From Nocardioides oleivorans (GTDB lineage Bacteria > Actinomycetota > Actinomycetes > Propionibacteriales > Nocardioidaceae), in assembly GCF_004137255.1 (NCBI RefSeq), contig NZ_SDWT01000001.1, positions 1,798,001 to 1,862,000 of the forward strand: DNA of 64,000 nucleotides. The letters run 5' to 3'. Position numbers and translations under genes: made by a program. Shown here one piece after another: positions 35,864 to 44,163 of this stretch; within the stretch, counting starts at the first letter, position 1, and each line of letters opens with the position of its first letter. The notes beneath the pieces were generated by a model, which saw only the letters and a list, made by a program, of their open reading frames with translations, searched no databases and had not been told where the DNA came from.

Positions 35864-38770
35864 ATGACCTCCCGGATCTCCGTCGGCGCGCGTGCGCGCC
35901 GCGGGCTGCGCACGCTGACCGTGCTCGCCCTTCCTGCCACCACCCTGGCCCTCGTTGGCCTCGGTGCTCCCGCCGCGCAAGCGGCCAATCCCGACGCGGA
36001 CTGCGTGCTCTCCGGCAACACCTTCGCCTGCACCCTGACCTACGCCTACACCGGGTCCGCGCAGACCTTGCGCGTGCCCAACGCCGTCGACAAGGTCAGC
36101 GTGGTGGCCGTCGGCGGACAGGGCGCGACCTACGACTCGTCCTCGACGCCCGGACGCGGCGCCGTGGTGAGCGCGGACGTCCCGGTGACGCCCGGTGCGA
36201 CCTACTACGTGATGGTGGGCGGCAACGCCGGTCGGCCCGGTGGCGGCTGGAACGGCGGAGGCAACGCCGCGAGCAGCGCCGGCGGCGGTGGCGGTGCCAC
36301 CGACCTCCGGTCGGTCCCGTCGTCCGACCCGTCCTCGCTGTCGTCGCGTGTCATCGTGGCCGGCGGCGGTGGCGGTGGCGACCTCAGGCAGTCCAACGGC
36401 GGAGACGCCGGACTCGACGGCGCGAACGGCCGTCAGGGCGACGGCGCTGTGGGATCGCCCGGCGCTGGCGGCACGCAAACGGCGGGAGGCGCCGGCGGCG
36501 CCTCGCCGGTCGGAAACCCGGGCACCAACGGTCAGCTCGGCCTCGGCGGCAACGGCGGGGCGCAATGGGGCGGCGGCGGAGGTGGTGGTCTCTACGGCGG
36601 CGGCGGCGCGGGCGGTGGGTCCACCACCGGTAGCGGTGGCGGTGGCGGCTCCTCGCTGGTCCCGGCCGGCGGCACGGTCGTCGTCAACTCGACCGGCCAG
36701 GCTCCCCAGCTGCGCGTCACCTACACGTCCTACCTCGCCGGCTCGGACCTCAGCCTCGGCGCCCCCTCGGTGGCTGCTGGAGTCGCGAACCCGGTCACGA
36801 TGACGGTGACCGACGGCTCGGCGACCAAGACGGTCACCCCCCAGACGCTCACGATCGCCCCGACGGGCGGCGCCACCGGCGCCACCTGCACCGCGACCGC
36901 CTGCTCGGCGACCCAGATCGGCACCTACACGGTCACCGGCACCTACGGCACCCAGACGCAGAAGGCGACGTTCAAGGTCGTCGCGGGTGACGCGGCCTCG
37001 ATCGACCTCACCCCGGCCACCGGCACGGCGGCAGCGGGTGAGCAGGTCGACTACACCGTCACCGGCACGGACACCTACGGCAACGTTCTCGGCGACCTCA
37101 CGGCCGACTCCCTCGTGACCTGGACCGGTCCGGGCGGCACCAACGTCGCCTGCCCGAGCGGCGTCTGCACGATCGACGTGGTCGGCGCCTACACCATCAA
37201 CGCCAGCACCCCGGGTGCCGGCGGCGCCGCCGTGACCGACTCGGCGACGCTCACCGTCACGGCCGCCGACGTCGCGACCCTCAAGCTGTCCCCGGCCAAC
37301 GCGGTCGTGGCGGCCGGTCAGTCGCGCAGCTACACCGTGACCGGCAAGGACGCCTTCGGCAACGACCTCGGCGACCTCACCTCGTCCGCGGCCTTCTCCT
37401 TCGCCCCGTACGACGGCGGTGCCTCGACCGCGTGCGTCGCGGCCACCTGCACCCCGGCGACCGCCGGCGTCTACCAGGTGACGGCCACCGTCGGCGGCGT
37501 GTCCGCCACGGCCACCCTGGTGGTGGAGGCAGTCGCGACCGAGGTGACCGTGACCCCTGTCTCCGGCATCGTCTTCGGCGCTGACGTGCCGGTCTCGGCG
37601 ACCGTCTCCAGCGGCGCCGGCACGCCCACCGGCACCGTGCAGTTCTCCCTCGACGGCACCGCCATCGGCGCACCGGTCACCGTGGGTTCCAACGGCGTGG
37701 CCGCGCTGCCCGACGTGACCGGCCTCCACGCCGGTCTGCACACCATCGGTGCGGCGTACACCTCTGCGGACGGTTCCTTCGCCCGCGGCGACGACGAGTC
37801 GTCGTTCGTCGTCGCCAAGGCTCCGACCACCACTGCGGTCACCACGACCCCGGGCAAGCTCACCGCGACCGTCACCGGTGCGGGCGAGCCGACCGGAGAC
37901 GTGACCTTCTTCGTCGACGGCGTCGACGTGGGCTCGGCCGCGCTCGTCGACGGCACGGCGACCCTCGAGGGCACGTCCAACGACGGCGGATCCGTCGTCG
38001 GAGCGTCGTACGCCGGTGACGCCGACCACGAGGCCTCCTCGACCTCCACCTCGCGCACGGCCCCCGTGGTCACGCCGAAGGCGGACGGCCCGGGTCGCAA
38101 CGACTGGTACAACGGCCCGGTCACCGTGTCGTTCACCTGCGGCTCCGACGTGACGACCTGCCCGGCCCCCGTGGTCCTCGACAAGGAGGGTGCCGGCCAG
38201 TACGTCACCCGCACCGTCATCGGCACCGACGGCGGCGTCACCACCGTCACCGCCGGCCCGTACAACCTCGACCTGACGGCCCCCGCCGCGTCGGTGTCGC
38301 GCGTGGGCAACGGCAAGACCTACAAGGGCCGCGCCCGCATCGGTGAGTGCGTGGGTGGTGACGCCCTGTCGGGCCTCGCGTCCTGCACGGTCGCCACGAC
38401 CGGCGGTCCGTTCGGTGCGATGACCACCACGGTCACGACGGCTGACGTCGCGGGCAACACCACCACCTCGACCGCGTCCTACCAGGTGCTCGGCACGTGG
38501 CTGGCGCGCTCGAAGCAGGTCGGCTCGGCCTGGACGCTCGGCAAGGGCTCGCGTCGCGTGCTCCACGTGATGTCGACCAAGGCGCCCAGGCTCTCCGGCT
38601 CGGACGCGGTCACCGCGAGCACCTTCCGGATGGTCGGTCGCACCGGCGGCATCACCGAGTGGGTGGCCTCGCTGACCGCGAGCAGCTCGCTCAAGGCCGG
38701 ACGCACCGTGTCCCTGAAGCTCACGAGCTCGCAGGGCGCGCAGACGGTGCGGCTCAGCATCATCAGGTGA
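35864..38770 (+). CDS. Large secreted Gly-rich/Ig-like repeat protein
   Basis: A 968-aa exported protein. After a long signal peptide (to about AAQA, residue 39) comes a Gly-rich domain (about 70-280: VSVVAVGGQGA, then stretches such as GNGGAQWGGGGGGGLYGGGG) like those of eukaryotic-type ALK/glycine-rich modules. Four to five Ig-like/invasin-type repeats follow: TPATGTAAAGEQVDYTVTG, SPANAVVAAGQSRSYTVTG, then a TGTVQFSLDGTAIG type. A small C-terminal domain follows, with no LPxTG anchor. Probably a surface or secreted adhesin-like protein; partner unknown. Confidence 0.75.
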   Translation: MTSRISVGARARRGLRTLTVLALPATTLALVGLGAPAAQAANPDADCVLSGNTFACTLTYAYTGSAQTLRVPNAVDKVSVVAVGGQGATYDSSSTPGRGAVVSADVPVTPGATYYVMVGGNAGRPGGGWNGGGNAASSAGGGGGATDLRSVPSSDPSSLSSRVIVAGGGGGGDLRQSNGGDAGLDGANGRQGDGAVGSPGAGGTQTAGGAGGASPVGNPGTNGQLGLGGNGGAQWGGGGGGGLYGGGGAGGGSTTGSGGGGGSSLVPAGGTVVVNSTGQAPQLRVTYTSYLAGSDLSLGAPSVAAGVANPVTMTVTDGSATKTVTPQTLTIAPTGGATGATCTATACSATQIGTYTVTGTYGTQTQKATFKVVAGDAASIDLTPATGTAAAGEQVDYTVTGTDTYGNVLGDLTADSLVTWTGPGGTNVACPSGVCTIDVVGAYTINASTPGAGGAAVTDSATLTVTAADVATLKLSPANAVVAAGQSRSYTVTGKDAFGNDLGDLTSSAAFSFAPYDGGASTACVAATCTPATAGVYQVTATVGGVSATATLVVEAVATEVTVTPVSGIVFGADVPVSATVSSGAGTPTGTVQFSLDGTAIGAPVTVGSNGVAALPDVTGLHAGLHTIGAAYTSADGSFARGDDESSFVVAKAPTTTAVTTTPGKLTATVTGAGEPTGDVTFFVDGVDVGSAALVDGTATLEGTSNDGGSVVGASYAGDADHEASSTSTSRTAPVVTPKADGPGRNDWYNGPVTVSFTCGSDVTTCPAPVVLDKEGAGQYVTRTVIGTDGGVTTVTAGPYNLDLTAPAASVSRVGNGKTYKGRARIGECVGGDALSGLASCTVATTGGPFGAMTTTVTTADVAGNTTTSTASYQVLGTWLARSKQVGSAWTLGKGSRRVLHVMSTKAPRLSGSDAVTASTFRMVGRTGGITEWVASLTASSSLKAGRTVSLKLTSSQGAQTVRLSIIR

Positions 38771-38776
38771 CACCAC

Positions 38777-38817
38777 GGACCCCGGGACGGGCGGCGCGGC
38801 CGCTCGTCCCGGGGTCC
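38777..38817 (+). terminator. 13-bp perfect hairpin terminator
   Basis: GGACCCCGGGACG (38777-38789) and CGTCCCGGGGTCC (38805-38817) are exact complements, starting 6 bp after the stop of the large secreted protein. It isolates the downstream retron-like locus. Confidence 0.75.
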
Positions 38818-38866
38818 TGTGCGTCCTGCGCCGCCCGGTCCAGGCCGTGGTGTCCGCACGTCCGGT

Positions 38867-38872
38867 TAGGGT
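38867..38872 (+). promoter_or_regulatory. Possible -10 element of candidate retron RNA
   Basis: TAGGGT fits the actinobacterial TANNNT -10 pattern and would start transcription about 7 bp on, near 38880, where the candidate a1 arm begins. No convincing -35 is visible. Confidence 0.25.
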
Positions 38873-38879
38873 GCCGAGG

Positions 38880-39050
38880 GTGCGGCAGCGCTTCTTCGAG
38901 ACGGCTCACCGGTGCGCGTCACCGGTCAGCTTCTCCGGGGCTACCCCGGGGACCACCGGAACGTTCGGGCACTGCACCGCGCGCGACGCGCTGCGCTTCG
39001 CTGCAGGAGGTCGCGCGCACGACGGGACAGGTCGGGCTGCGCTGTCGCAC
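38880..39050 (+). ncRNA. Candidate retron msr-msd RNA
   Basis: A 171-nt stretch ending 17 bp before the RT start. Its ends pair: GTGCGGCAGCGC (38880-38891) with GCGCTGTCGCAC (39039-39050), 12 pairs with one G-U, as expected for retron a1/a2. Inside are ACCGGTG-N5-CACCGGT (38908-38926), CCGGGG-N3-CCCCGG (38935-38949) and the longer hairpin GCGCGCGAC-N22-GTCGCGCGC (38979-39018). This is the order msr short stems, msd hairpin, a2, RT. The high GC makes chance pairing possible, so the call is a hypothesis. Confidence 0.4.
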
Positions 39051-39067
39051 GCCAGCCGACGGGCCGC

Positions 39068-40378
39068 ATGAGGCCGGAGCTCGCCCGCGCGCTCGCGGCC
39101 GGGTTCGTCGCCGGGGAGTGGACCCGAGCCGGGCTGGAGGCGAGCGGAGCGGTCGTCCTGGGCCGGCGCCCGCGCTGGCTCCCGCCGCTGGCGCGCCAGG
39201 TCCTCGAGCTCTACCCGCGCGCGCCGGTCGACCGGCCGCGCGAGCTGGCCACCAACATCGCCTCCCGCCCCGCTGCGGCGAAGGCACTGCGCGCCCGCGC
39301 GGTCGTGCTGCCGATCGCCGAGACCCGGATGCTCACCAACCGGTGGCGGCTCCCGGCCCTCGACGGCCTCGGCGACCTGGCCGCCTTCCTCGACCTCGCG
39401 CCGTCGGAGCTCGACTGGTTCGCCGACCCGCGCCGGTTGGCGAGGCTGACCAGGCAGTCGCCGCTCCAGCACTACCGGGTCAGCCACCGGGTCGCGCCCA
39501 GCGGCGGGATCCGCGTGCTCGAGGCACCCAAGCCCCGGCTGAAGGCGCTCCAGCGACGCCTGCTCCGCGAGGTCGCCTCGCTCGTCCCACCGCACGACGC
39601 CGCCCGGGGCTTCCGTCCGGGCGGGTCGGTGCGGTCGTACGCCGCTCCCCACGCCGGCCGGAGCGTCGTGCTGCACCTGGACCTGGAGGCCTTCTTCGCC
39701 AGCGTGACGGTGTCGCGGGTCTACGGCATCTGGCGCACGGCCGGCTATCCCGAGCCGGTGGCCCACGCCCTCGCCGGTCTGGTGACCAGCGTGCTCCCGC
39801 TCGCGGCGTGGCGGGCGATCCCGGCGCCGGCGGACGACGGGCTGCTCGACGCGCACTGGCGCCTCGGTCGCCGGCTGGCCGCGCCGCACCTGCCGCAGGG
39901 CGCGCCGACGTCGCCCGCCATGGCCAACCTCGCCGCCTTCGCGCTCGACGTCCGGCTCACCGCGCTGGCGCGGTCGTGGGGCGGGCGCTACACGAGGTAC
40001 GCCGACGACCTGGCGTTCTCCGGCGAGCGGGGCTGGGGCACCGGCACCTCGCGGCTCGTCGACGCGGTCGAGCGCATCGTGGTCGACGAGGGGTTCCGGC
40101 TCAACCCGCGCAAGACCGGCGTGATGCCGCGCGCCGGCCGCCAGGCGCTGGCCGGGCTCGTGGTCAACGATCGTCCGCACGTCTCGCGCCACGACGTCGA
40201 CCTGCTCAGGGCGATCCTGCACAACTGCCGCGTCCACGGGCCCAGCAGCCAGAACCGCGACGACGTACCTGCCTTCGAGGAGCACCTGCGCGGTCGCATC
40301 GCCTGGGTCGCCCAGCACGACACGCTGCGCGGGGCGCGGCTGCTGGCCCTGCACCGCGAGATCGACTGGAGCAGGTGA
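39068..40378 (+). CDS. Retron-type reverse transcriptase
   Basis: A 436-aa RNA-directed DNA polymerase. An N-terminal extension of about 100 residues precedes the RT core. Core motifs are HRVAPSGGIRVLEAPKPRLKALQ (RT1), GFRPGGSVRSYAAPH (the retron xAxxH position), VLHLDLEAFFASV (catalytic D205), LPQGAPTSPAMANL (275-288), YTRYADDLAFSG (YADD 311-314), and NPRKTGV then LAGLVVNDRPHVSR at the retron VTG position. There is no group II intron maturase or HNH domain. By family knowledge it resembles myxobacterial retron RTs, which also carry an N-terminal extension. ATG at 39068; the upstream in-frame extension overlaps the candidate msd RNA. Partner protein unknown. Confidence 0.88.
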   Translation: MRPELARALAAGFVAGEWTRAGLEASGAVVLGRRPRWLPPLARQVLELYPRAPVDRPRELATNIASRPAAAKALRARAVVLPIAETRMLTNRWRLPALDGLGDLAAFLDLAPSELDWFADPRRLARLTRQSPLQHYRVSHRVAPSGGIRVLEAPKPRLKALQRRLLREVASLVPPHDAARGFRPGGSVRSYAAPHAGRSVVLHLDLEAFFASVTVSRVYGIWRTAGYPEPVAHALAGLVTSVLPLAAWRAIPAPADDGLLDAHWRLGRRLAAPHLPQGAPTSPAMANLAAFALDVRLTALARSWGGRYTRYADDLAFSGERGWGTGTSRLVDAVERIVVDEGFRLNPRKTGVMPRAGRQALAGLVVNDRPHVSRHDVDLLRAILHNCRVHGPSSQNRDDVPAFEEHLRGRIAWVAQHDTLRGARLLALHREIDWSR

Positions 40379-40433
40379 GGGTCCTGCCGCGCGATGTCGG
40401 TGCGACCGCGTAGGTTCGTGGCGTGAGTGAGCG

Positions 40434-40703
40434 ATGAGCAAGATGGACAACCTCCGCGCGATGCGTGAGGCGAAGTACGCCGAGTCCCAGAAGCGCGCGG
40501 CCACGGCACCGAGCCGCCCGAAGGCGCAGGCCCCGGTGGCGCCGCCCGCGCCCAAGAAGGTCGAGGAGCGCGCCGGCGCGGCTGCCGCGAGCCCGGCCGA
40601 GGCCGCGGCCGACACCGACGAGCTCTGCGGCCACCGCAACATCAGCGGCCGCACCTGCACCCGCGAGAAGGGCCACGCGGCCAAGAGCCACCGCTACTCC
40701 TGA
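40434..40703 (+). CDS. Small protein with Cys/His cluster, next to RT
   Basis: An 89-aa protein. A charged N-terminal helix (NLRAMREAKYAESQKRAAT) is followed by a Pro/Ala-rich linker and a compact C-terminal module, LCGHRNISGRTCTREKGHAAKSHRYS. Its two Cys and three His could bind a metal ion. No named family is recognised. It lies 55 bp after the RT gene on the same strand and could be co-transcribed, so it may be the partner of the retron-like locus (inference). Conserved small proteins of this kind also occur alone. Confidence 0.65.
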   Translation: MSKMDNLRAMREAKYAESQKRAATAPSRPKAQAPVAPPAPKKVEERAGAAAASPAEAAADTDELCGHRNISGRTCTREKGHAAKSHRYS

Positions 40704-40705
40704 CG

Positions 40706-41476
40706 TCAGGCGATCGCGAGCGCCGACTCCCGTACGCCGCTGGGGTGGGGCGCGTCCTCGCCCCGGAGCTCGGCGACCTGGGCCACCAGCACCGCCATCA
40801 CCTCGTCGGCGACCCGGCGCACGGTCGCGTCGTCGACCGGCGCGCCAGCGGCGAGGCCCGCGAGGCGTCGTACGTCGATGGGTGCGCCCACTGCGACCGC
40901 CACCCGGGGCCGCAGCACCGTGTTGCGCAGGAGCCGGCCGAGGATTCGTCGCGAGCCGACGACGCGCTCGGCACCGACGAGCGCGACCGGGACGACCGGG
41001 GCACCGGTGCGCAGCGCGAGGCGGACCGCACCGGTCTTGCTGCGCTCGGGCCAGTGCGCCGGGTCGCGGGTGATCCGGCCCTCCGGGAAGAGGCCGACGG
41101 CCTCGCCGGCCTCGAGCGCAGTGGCGGCGGCGTCGAGGGAGCCGGCGGCGGACGACGTGCCGCGCAGCACCGGGATGAAGCCGAGCCGGCGGACGATCGG
41201 CCCGACGAGGCCGGAGCGGAAGACGCCGCCGGTGGCCATCAGGCGCAGCGACCGGCCGAGGCGGCGGCCGACGAGGGCGAGCAGGATGCCGTCGGCGAAG
41301 CTCGTGTGGTTGGCGATGACGATGACGGGGCCGTCGGGGAGCTCGGTGTCGGGGACCGAGCGGCGGGTCAGCTCGAGCCGGCTGACGGCGGAGACGACGG
41401 CGCCGAGGAGGCTGGCGGCGAGGGCGTAGAGGAGGGCGGCGCGGAGGCCGGGGCGCTGCCAGGTGCTGGGTTCCAT
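40706..41476 (-). CDS. Lysophospholipid acyltransferase (PlsC-like)
   Basis: A 256-aa acyltransferase of the 1-acyl-glycerol-3-phosphate family. An N-terminal hydrophobic segment (LLYALAASLLGAVVSAV) precedes motif I NHTSFADGIL (NHxxxxD), motif II GFIPVLRGT, motif III LFPEGRITRDP (FPEG) and motif IV VVPVALVGAE. It acylates a lysolipid at the membrane. Its stop faces the stop of the 89-aa gene 3 bp away. Confidence 0.88.
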   Translation of the reverse strand: MEPSTWQRPGLRAALLYALAASLLGAVVSAVSRLELTRRSVPDTELPDGPVIVIANHTSFADGILLALVGRRLGRSLRLMATGGVFRSGLVGPIVRRLGFIPVLRGTSSAAGSLDAAATALEAGEAVGLFPEGRITRDPAHWPERSKTGAVRLALRTGAPVVPVALVGAERVVGSRRILGRLLRNTVLRPRVAVAVGAPIDVRRLAGLAAGAPVDDATVRRVADEVMAVLVAQVAELRGEDAPHPSGVRESALAIA

Positions 41477-41525
41477 GCCGCGAAGTCTGGTGGCCGACGG
41501 GTGCTCCCGGCAGCAGTACGGCTAC

Positions 41526-42311
41526 TCAGGTCCAGTGGCCCGGCCGGTCGATGCCGTCCGGCAGCACGGTCCTCGCGTCGCCCCGCGCGCCGTTGACCTG
41601 GGGCTGGGTGAGGAAGAGCGTCGACGACAGGTCGGTGCCGCGGACGTCGGCGTCGCGGAGGTCCGCGCCGAGCAGGTCGGTGTCGTCGAGCGAGGTGTCG
41701 CGGAGGTCGGCCTGGATGAGGACCGCTCCCCGCAGGGTCGCGCGGCCGAGGTCGCGCGTGCGGAGGTCGCGACCGGCCAGGTCGTCGTAGGACAGGTCGG
41801 GACCGGAGCCGCGGACCGCGACGCTGGCGTCGCGGAGCACCGTGCCGACGCGTGCCTGCAGCTCGTCGAGGTCGGTGGTCAGCAGGGTGACCGGGTCGGC
41901 GTGGTCGAGGGCGACGATCTCCTCGACTAGCCCGTCGGGCACGACGCCAGCTGCGCGGTCGGCGGCCGTCCGCAGGTGCAGCAGCATCTCGTGGAGGCCG
42001 CGCACGACGGACAGCACGGCGGCCATCTCGCCGAGGTCGGTCTGGTCGCGCCAGGACGCACCGGCGAACGTCACCCGGGTGACGTGCTGCCCCGCGCCGA
42101 AGCACTCGAAGCGGGTGCAGCCGACCCAGCCGTCACGTCGCAGGGTGGCGTGGATGCCGCACGAGTCGTCAGCGGCCAGGTTCGCGCACGGCGTGCCGCC
42201 GGGCTTGGAGACCTTGAAGCCGTCGTCGCGCGAGAAGGGCAGCAGGACGCAGCACAGGCCGCTGCACTGCGAGCAGTCCGACGACAGGACAGGCAGGTCG
42301 GGCAGGCTCAC
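41526..42311 (-). CDS. Cys-rich N-domain plus pentapeptide-repeat protein
   Basis: A 261-aa protein with two visible parts. The N-terminal 75 residues contain eight or more cysteines in CSQCSGLCC, PCANLAADDSCGIH and GCTRFECFG, resembling a metal- or cluster-binding YkgJ-like domain. The C-terminal part (about 165-245) is a pentapeptide-repeat β-helix with A(D/N)LxX units such as LSYDDLAGRDLRTRDLGRAT and LIQADLRDTSL. Pentapeptide proteins often mimic DNA or bind partners. Function unknown. It lies 29 bp beyond the next minus-strand gene's stop. Confidence 0.75.
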   Translation of the reverse strand: MSLPDLPVLSSDCSQCSGLCCVLLPFSRDDGFKVSKPGGTPCANLAADDSCGIHATLRRDGWVGCTRFECFGAGQHVTRVTFAGASWRDQTDLGEMAAVLSVVRGLHEMLLHLRTAADRAAGVVPDGLVEEIVALDHADPVTLLTTDLDELQARVGTVLRDASVAVRGSGPDLSYDDLAGRDLRTRDLGRATLRGAVLIQADLRDTSLDDTDLLGADLRDADVRGTDLSSTLFLTQPQVNGARGDARTVLPDGIDRPGHWT

Positions 42312-42340
42312 CGGTCCATCGTCTCAGGAGCGCACCAACG

Positions 42341-43864
42341 TCAGCAGGTGGCGGTGTGCGTCCCCGGCGTGAGGCGGGTGCCACCGCGGGTGCGCTGTCC
42401 GGTGCCGGCGGGGTAGGAGCGCACCCAGTCGACCAGCGTGCGCGTGGTCCGCATCGGCGCCGTGCCCGAGGCCTGCATCGAGATCCGCACGGTCATCGAC
42501 TGGCCGGAGATCGCGGCCGGATCGGTGACGCGTCCGACGGCCTTGCCGTCGACGAACCAGGTGATCCGGCGCGGGGTCACGTCGACGGCGTAGGCGTGGA
42601 AGGACTGGTTGGTGGTGACCGGCAGGGTGCGGCTCCAGGCCTGCCCGGTCGCCGCCCTCGCACCGATGGTGATGCCACTCGTGCTGGGCCTCGCCTCGAC
42701 GAGCGTGATCGCGCGGGCGTCGCAGCCGGTGGCAGCGTCGGCCAGCGGGATGAGCTCGGCCTTGAGGACGTAGTCGGTGGAGCCCCCCGCCTGTACCATC
42801 GGCATCAGTCGCGTCTCCCACCGGCCGTAGGCCTGGGCGGCGCCGCCCTGGAGCATCGCGGCCAGCGAGCCCTGTGAGCCGGCACGGCCGGCCCCCTCGC
42901 TGTTGCTGCTCAGCTGCATGGCGCCGTTGCGCATCGCGATCCGGCCGGTGCCGTCGCTCGCGTCGGTCCACGACCCGCGCCGTCGGGTGCCGACGGCCGC
43001 ACGGTCGGAGAGGGACTCGCCGAACTCCCAGTCGAAGTCGTAGAGCTGCTTGCCCCACCGCAGCGAGCCGGCGGCGGTGCTCTGGTGCGGCGCACTGCGT
43101 CGGAGGACGGGCTCCGGTGCCGGGGCGGCGACCCGGGTCGACGGACGCTCGCGCGCCGTGCGGCGGACGTCGACGTACACGGGGTAGCTGGGGAACCAGC
43201 CGACGTGCCCGACGCCCTGGTCGAAGTCCTCCTGGCGCACGCGGTAGACGGCGGGGCCGGTCGCGGACGGCGTGACGGTGAACGAACCGGTGCCGTCGGA
43301 CCCGACGGCCGACGACGCGAGGGACGTCCACGAGGCACCGACACGCTGCTGGAGCGTGAGGGCACGCCCCACGAGCAGCGGCATCGCGGACGTGTCGGCG
43401 ACGAGGGTCAGCGGCTGGCCGGCGACCGCGCTGCCCCGAGCGGTGAGGACGACCTCCTGGTGCACGGCGTCGGAGGTCCACGTGCTGGTGCGCCGGGAGC
43501 CGGACACGACGCGGTAGACGATGTGGCTCGAGTGGGCCGGGACCCGCAGGGTGAAGCGTCCGCCGGCGGTGGTCCGGGTGCGCGCGCCGGCCACGTCGCG
43601 CCAGACGTCGCCGCTGCGGCCGAGGTTGCTCTGGAGGTGGACCGTACGACGACCGCCGGCGCCGATGCTGCCGCGCAGGGTGATCTCCTGCCCGGCGGTG
43701 AAGGAGCCGTTGCCGGGACTGGCCGACAGCGTTCCGGCGCGCATCGAGGGCGCGGACGGCTGCGCGGCCGGCTGGGCGGCGGTCTGCGCGAGGGTCGGGT
43801 GCGGGGCGACGAGGGCGAGGGTGCTGGCGAGCAGCAGCGAGAGCAGCGCGGTGGGGGGACGGAT
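42341..43864 (-). CDS. Secreted GH16-like glycosyl hydrolase, probable ATC start
   Basis: About 507 aa. The C-terminal 240 residues form a concanavalin-like GH16 lectin/glucanase fold (YGRWETRLMPM, FHAYAVDVTPRRITWFVDGKAVG, VDWVRSYPAG); the catalytic ExDxxE motif is not evident, so activity is doubtful. The N-terminal half has two Ig-like β-domains. The first ATG (43744) would leave no signal peptide, but the frame continues upstream as RPPTALLSLLLASTLALVAP with an AQ cleavage site. No ATG, GTG or TTG exists between that segment and an in-frame stop at 43895-43897. GGAGG lies 5 bases before an ATC at 43862-43864, so an ATC start is the best reading. Confidence 0.65.
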   Translation of the reverse strand: MRPPTALLSLLLASTLALVAPHPTLAQTAAQPAAQPSAPSMRAGTLSASPGNGSFTAGQEITLRGSIGAGGRRTVHLQSNLGRSGDVWRDVAGARTRTTAGGRFTLRVPAHSSHIVYRVVSGSRRTSTWTSDAVHQEVVLTARGSAVAGQPLTLVADTSAMPLLVGRALTLQQRVGASWTSLASSAVGSDGTGSFTVTPSATGPAVYRVRQEDFDQGVGHVGWFPSYPVYVDVRRTARERPSTRVAAPAPEPVLRRSAPHQSTAAGSLRWGKQLYDFDWEFGESLSDRAAVGTRRRGSWTDASDGTGRIAMRNGAMQLSSNSEGAGRAGSQGSLAAMLQGGAAQAYGRWETRLMPMVQAGGSTDYVLKAELIPLADAATGCDARAITLVEARPSTSGITIGARAATGQAWSRTLPVTTNQSFHAYAVDVTPRRITWFVDGKAVGRVTDPAAISGQSMTVRISMQASGTAPMRTTRTLVDWVRSYPAGTGQRTRGGTRLTPGTHTATC

Positions 43865-43948
43865 GACGACCTCCGAGGTCGGGTTACCCCGACCCTAGGC
43901 ACACCTCAGCGCTCCTGTCGCCCGGTTGCGACGAACAGGAGCGGTGGA

Positions 43949-44047
43949 TCAGGCGTACCAGCCGCTCTGCATGGCGAACGCGTTGACGAAGATGAGCGCC
44001 ACGAAGAGGCCGCCGATCACCCGGTTGTCGAAGATCAGCTTTCCCAT
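43949..44047 (-). CDS. 32-aa single-helix membrane peptide
   Basis: ATG at 44047 preceded by GTGGAGGT. The product is MGKLIFDNRVIGGLFVALIF followed by VNAFAMQSGWYA: one hydrophobic helix of about 17 residues with a polar N-terminus and an aromatic end. Its size and codon bias suggest a genuine small membrane protein. It is divergent from cobQ. Function unknown. Confidence 0.5.
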   Translation of the reverse strand: MGKLIFDNRVIGGLFVALIFVNAFAMQSGWYA

Positions 44048-44163
44048 ACCTCCACACTTCCCCGGACGTCGCGGGGGTGAAACATGGACTGCGTAAAGAT
44101 TGCGTCTGCCTTTGGCCGAGAGCCAGCGAGCGTGCCGCGACCTGACCTCTCTAGGCTGGACCG

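Noticed and set aside
35753..38776. 1007-codon minus-strand open frame
   Set aside because: Antisense to the secreted Gly-rich protein; composition and lack of motifs show it is not coding.
38912..39067. Upstream in-frame extension of the RT
   Set aside because: Arg-rich non-conserved residues and overlap with the structured RNA region; ATG at 39068 fits better.
39068..40378. RT as group II intron maturase or DGR enzyme
   Set aside because: No maturase X/HNH domain, no intron ends, no template/variable repeat pair or Avd-like gene nearby; retron-type motif positions fit better.
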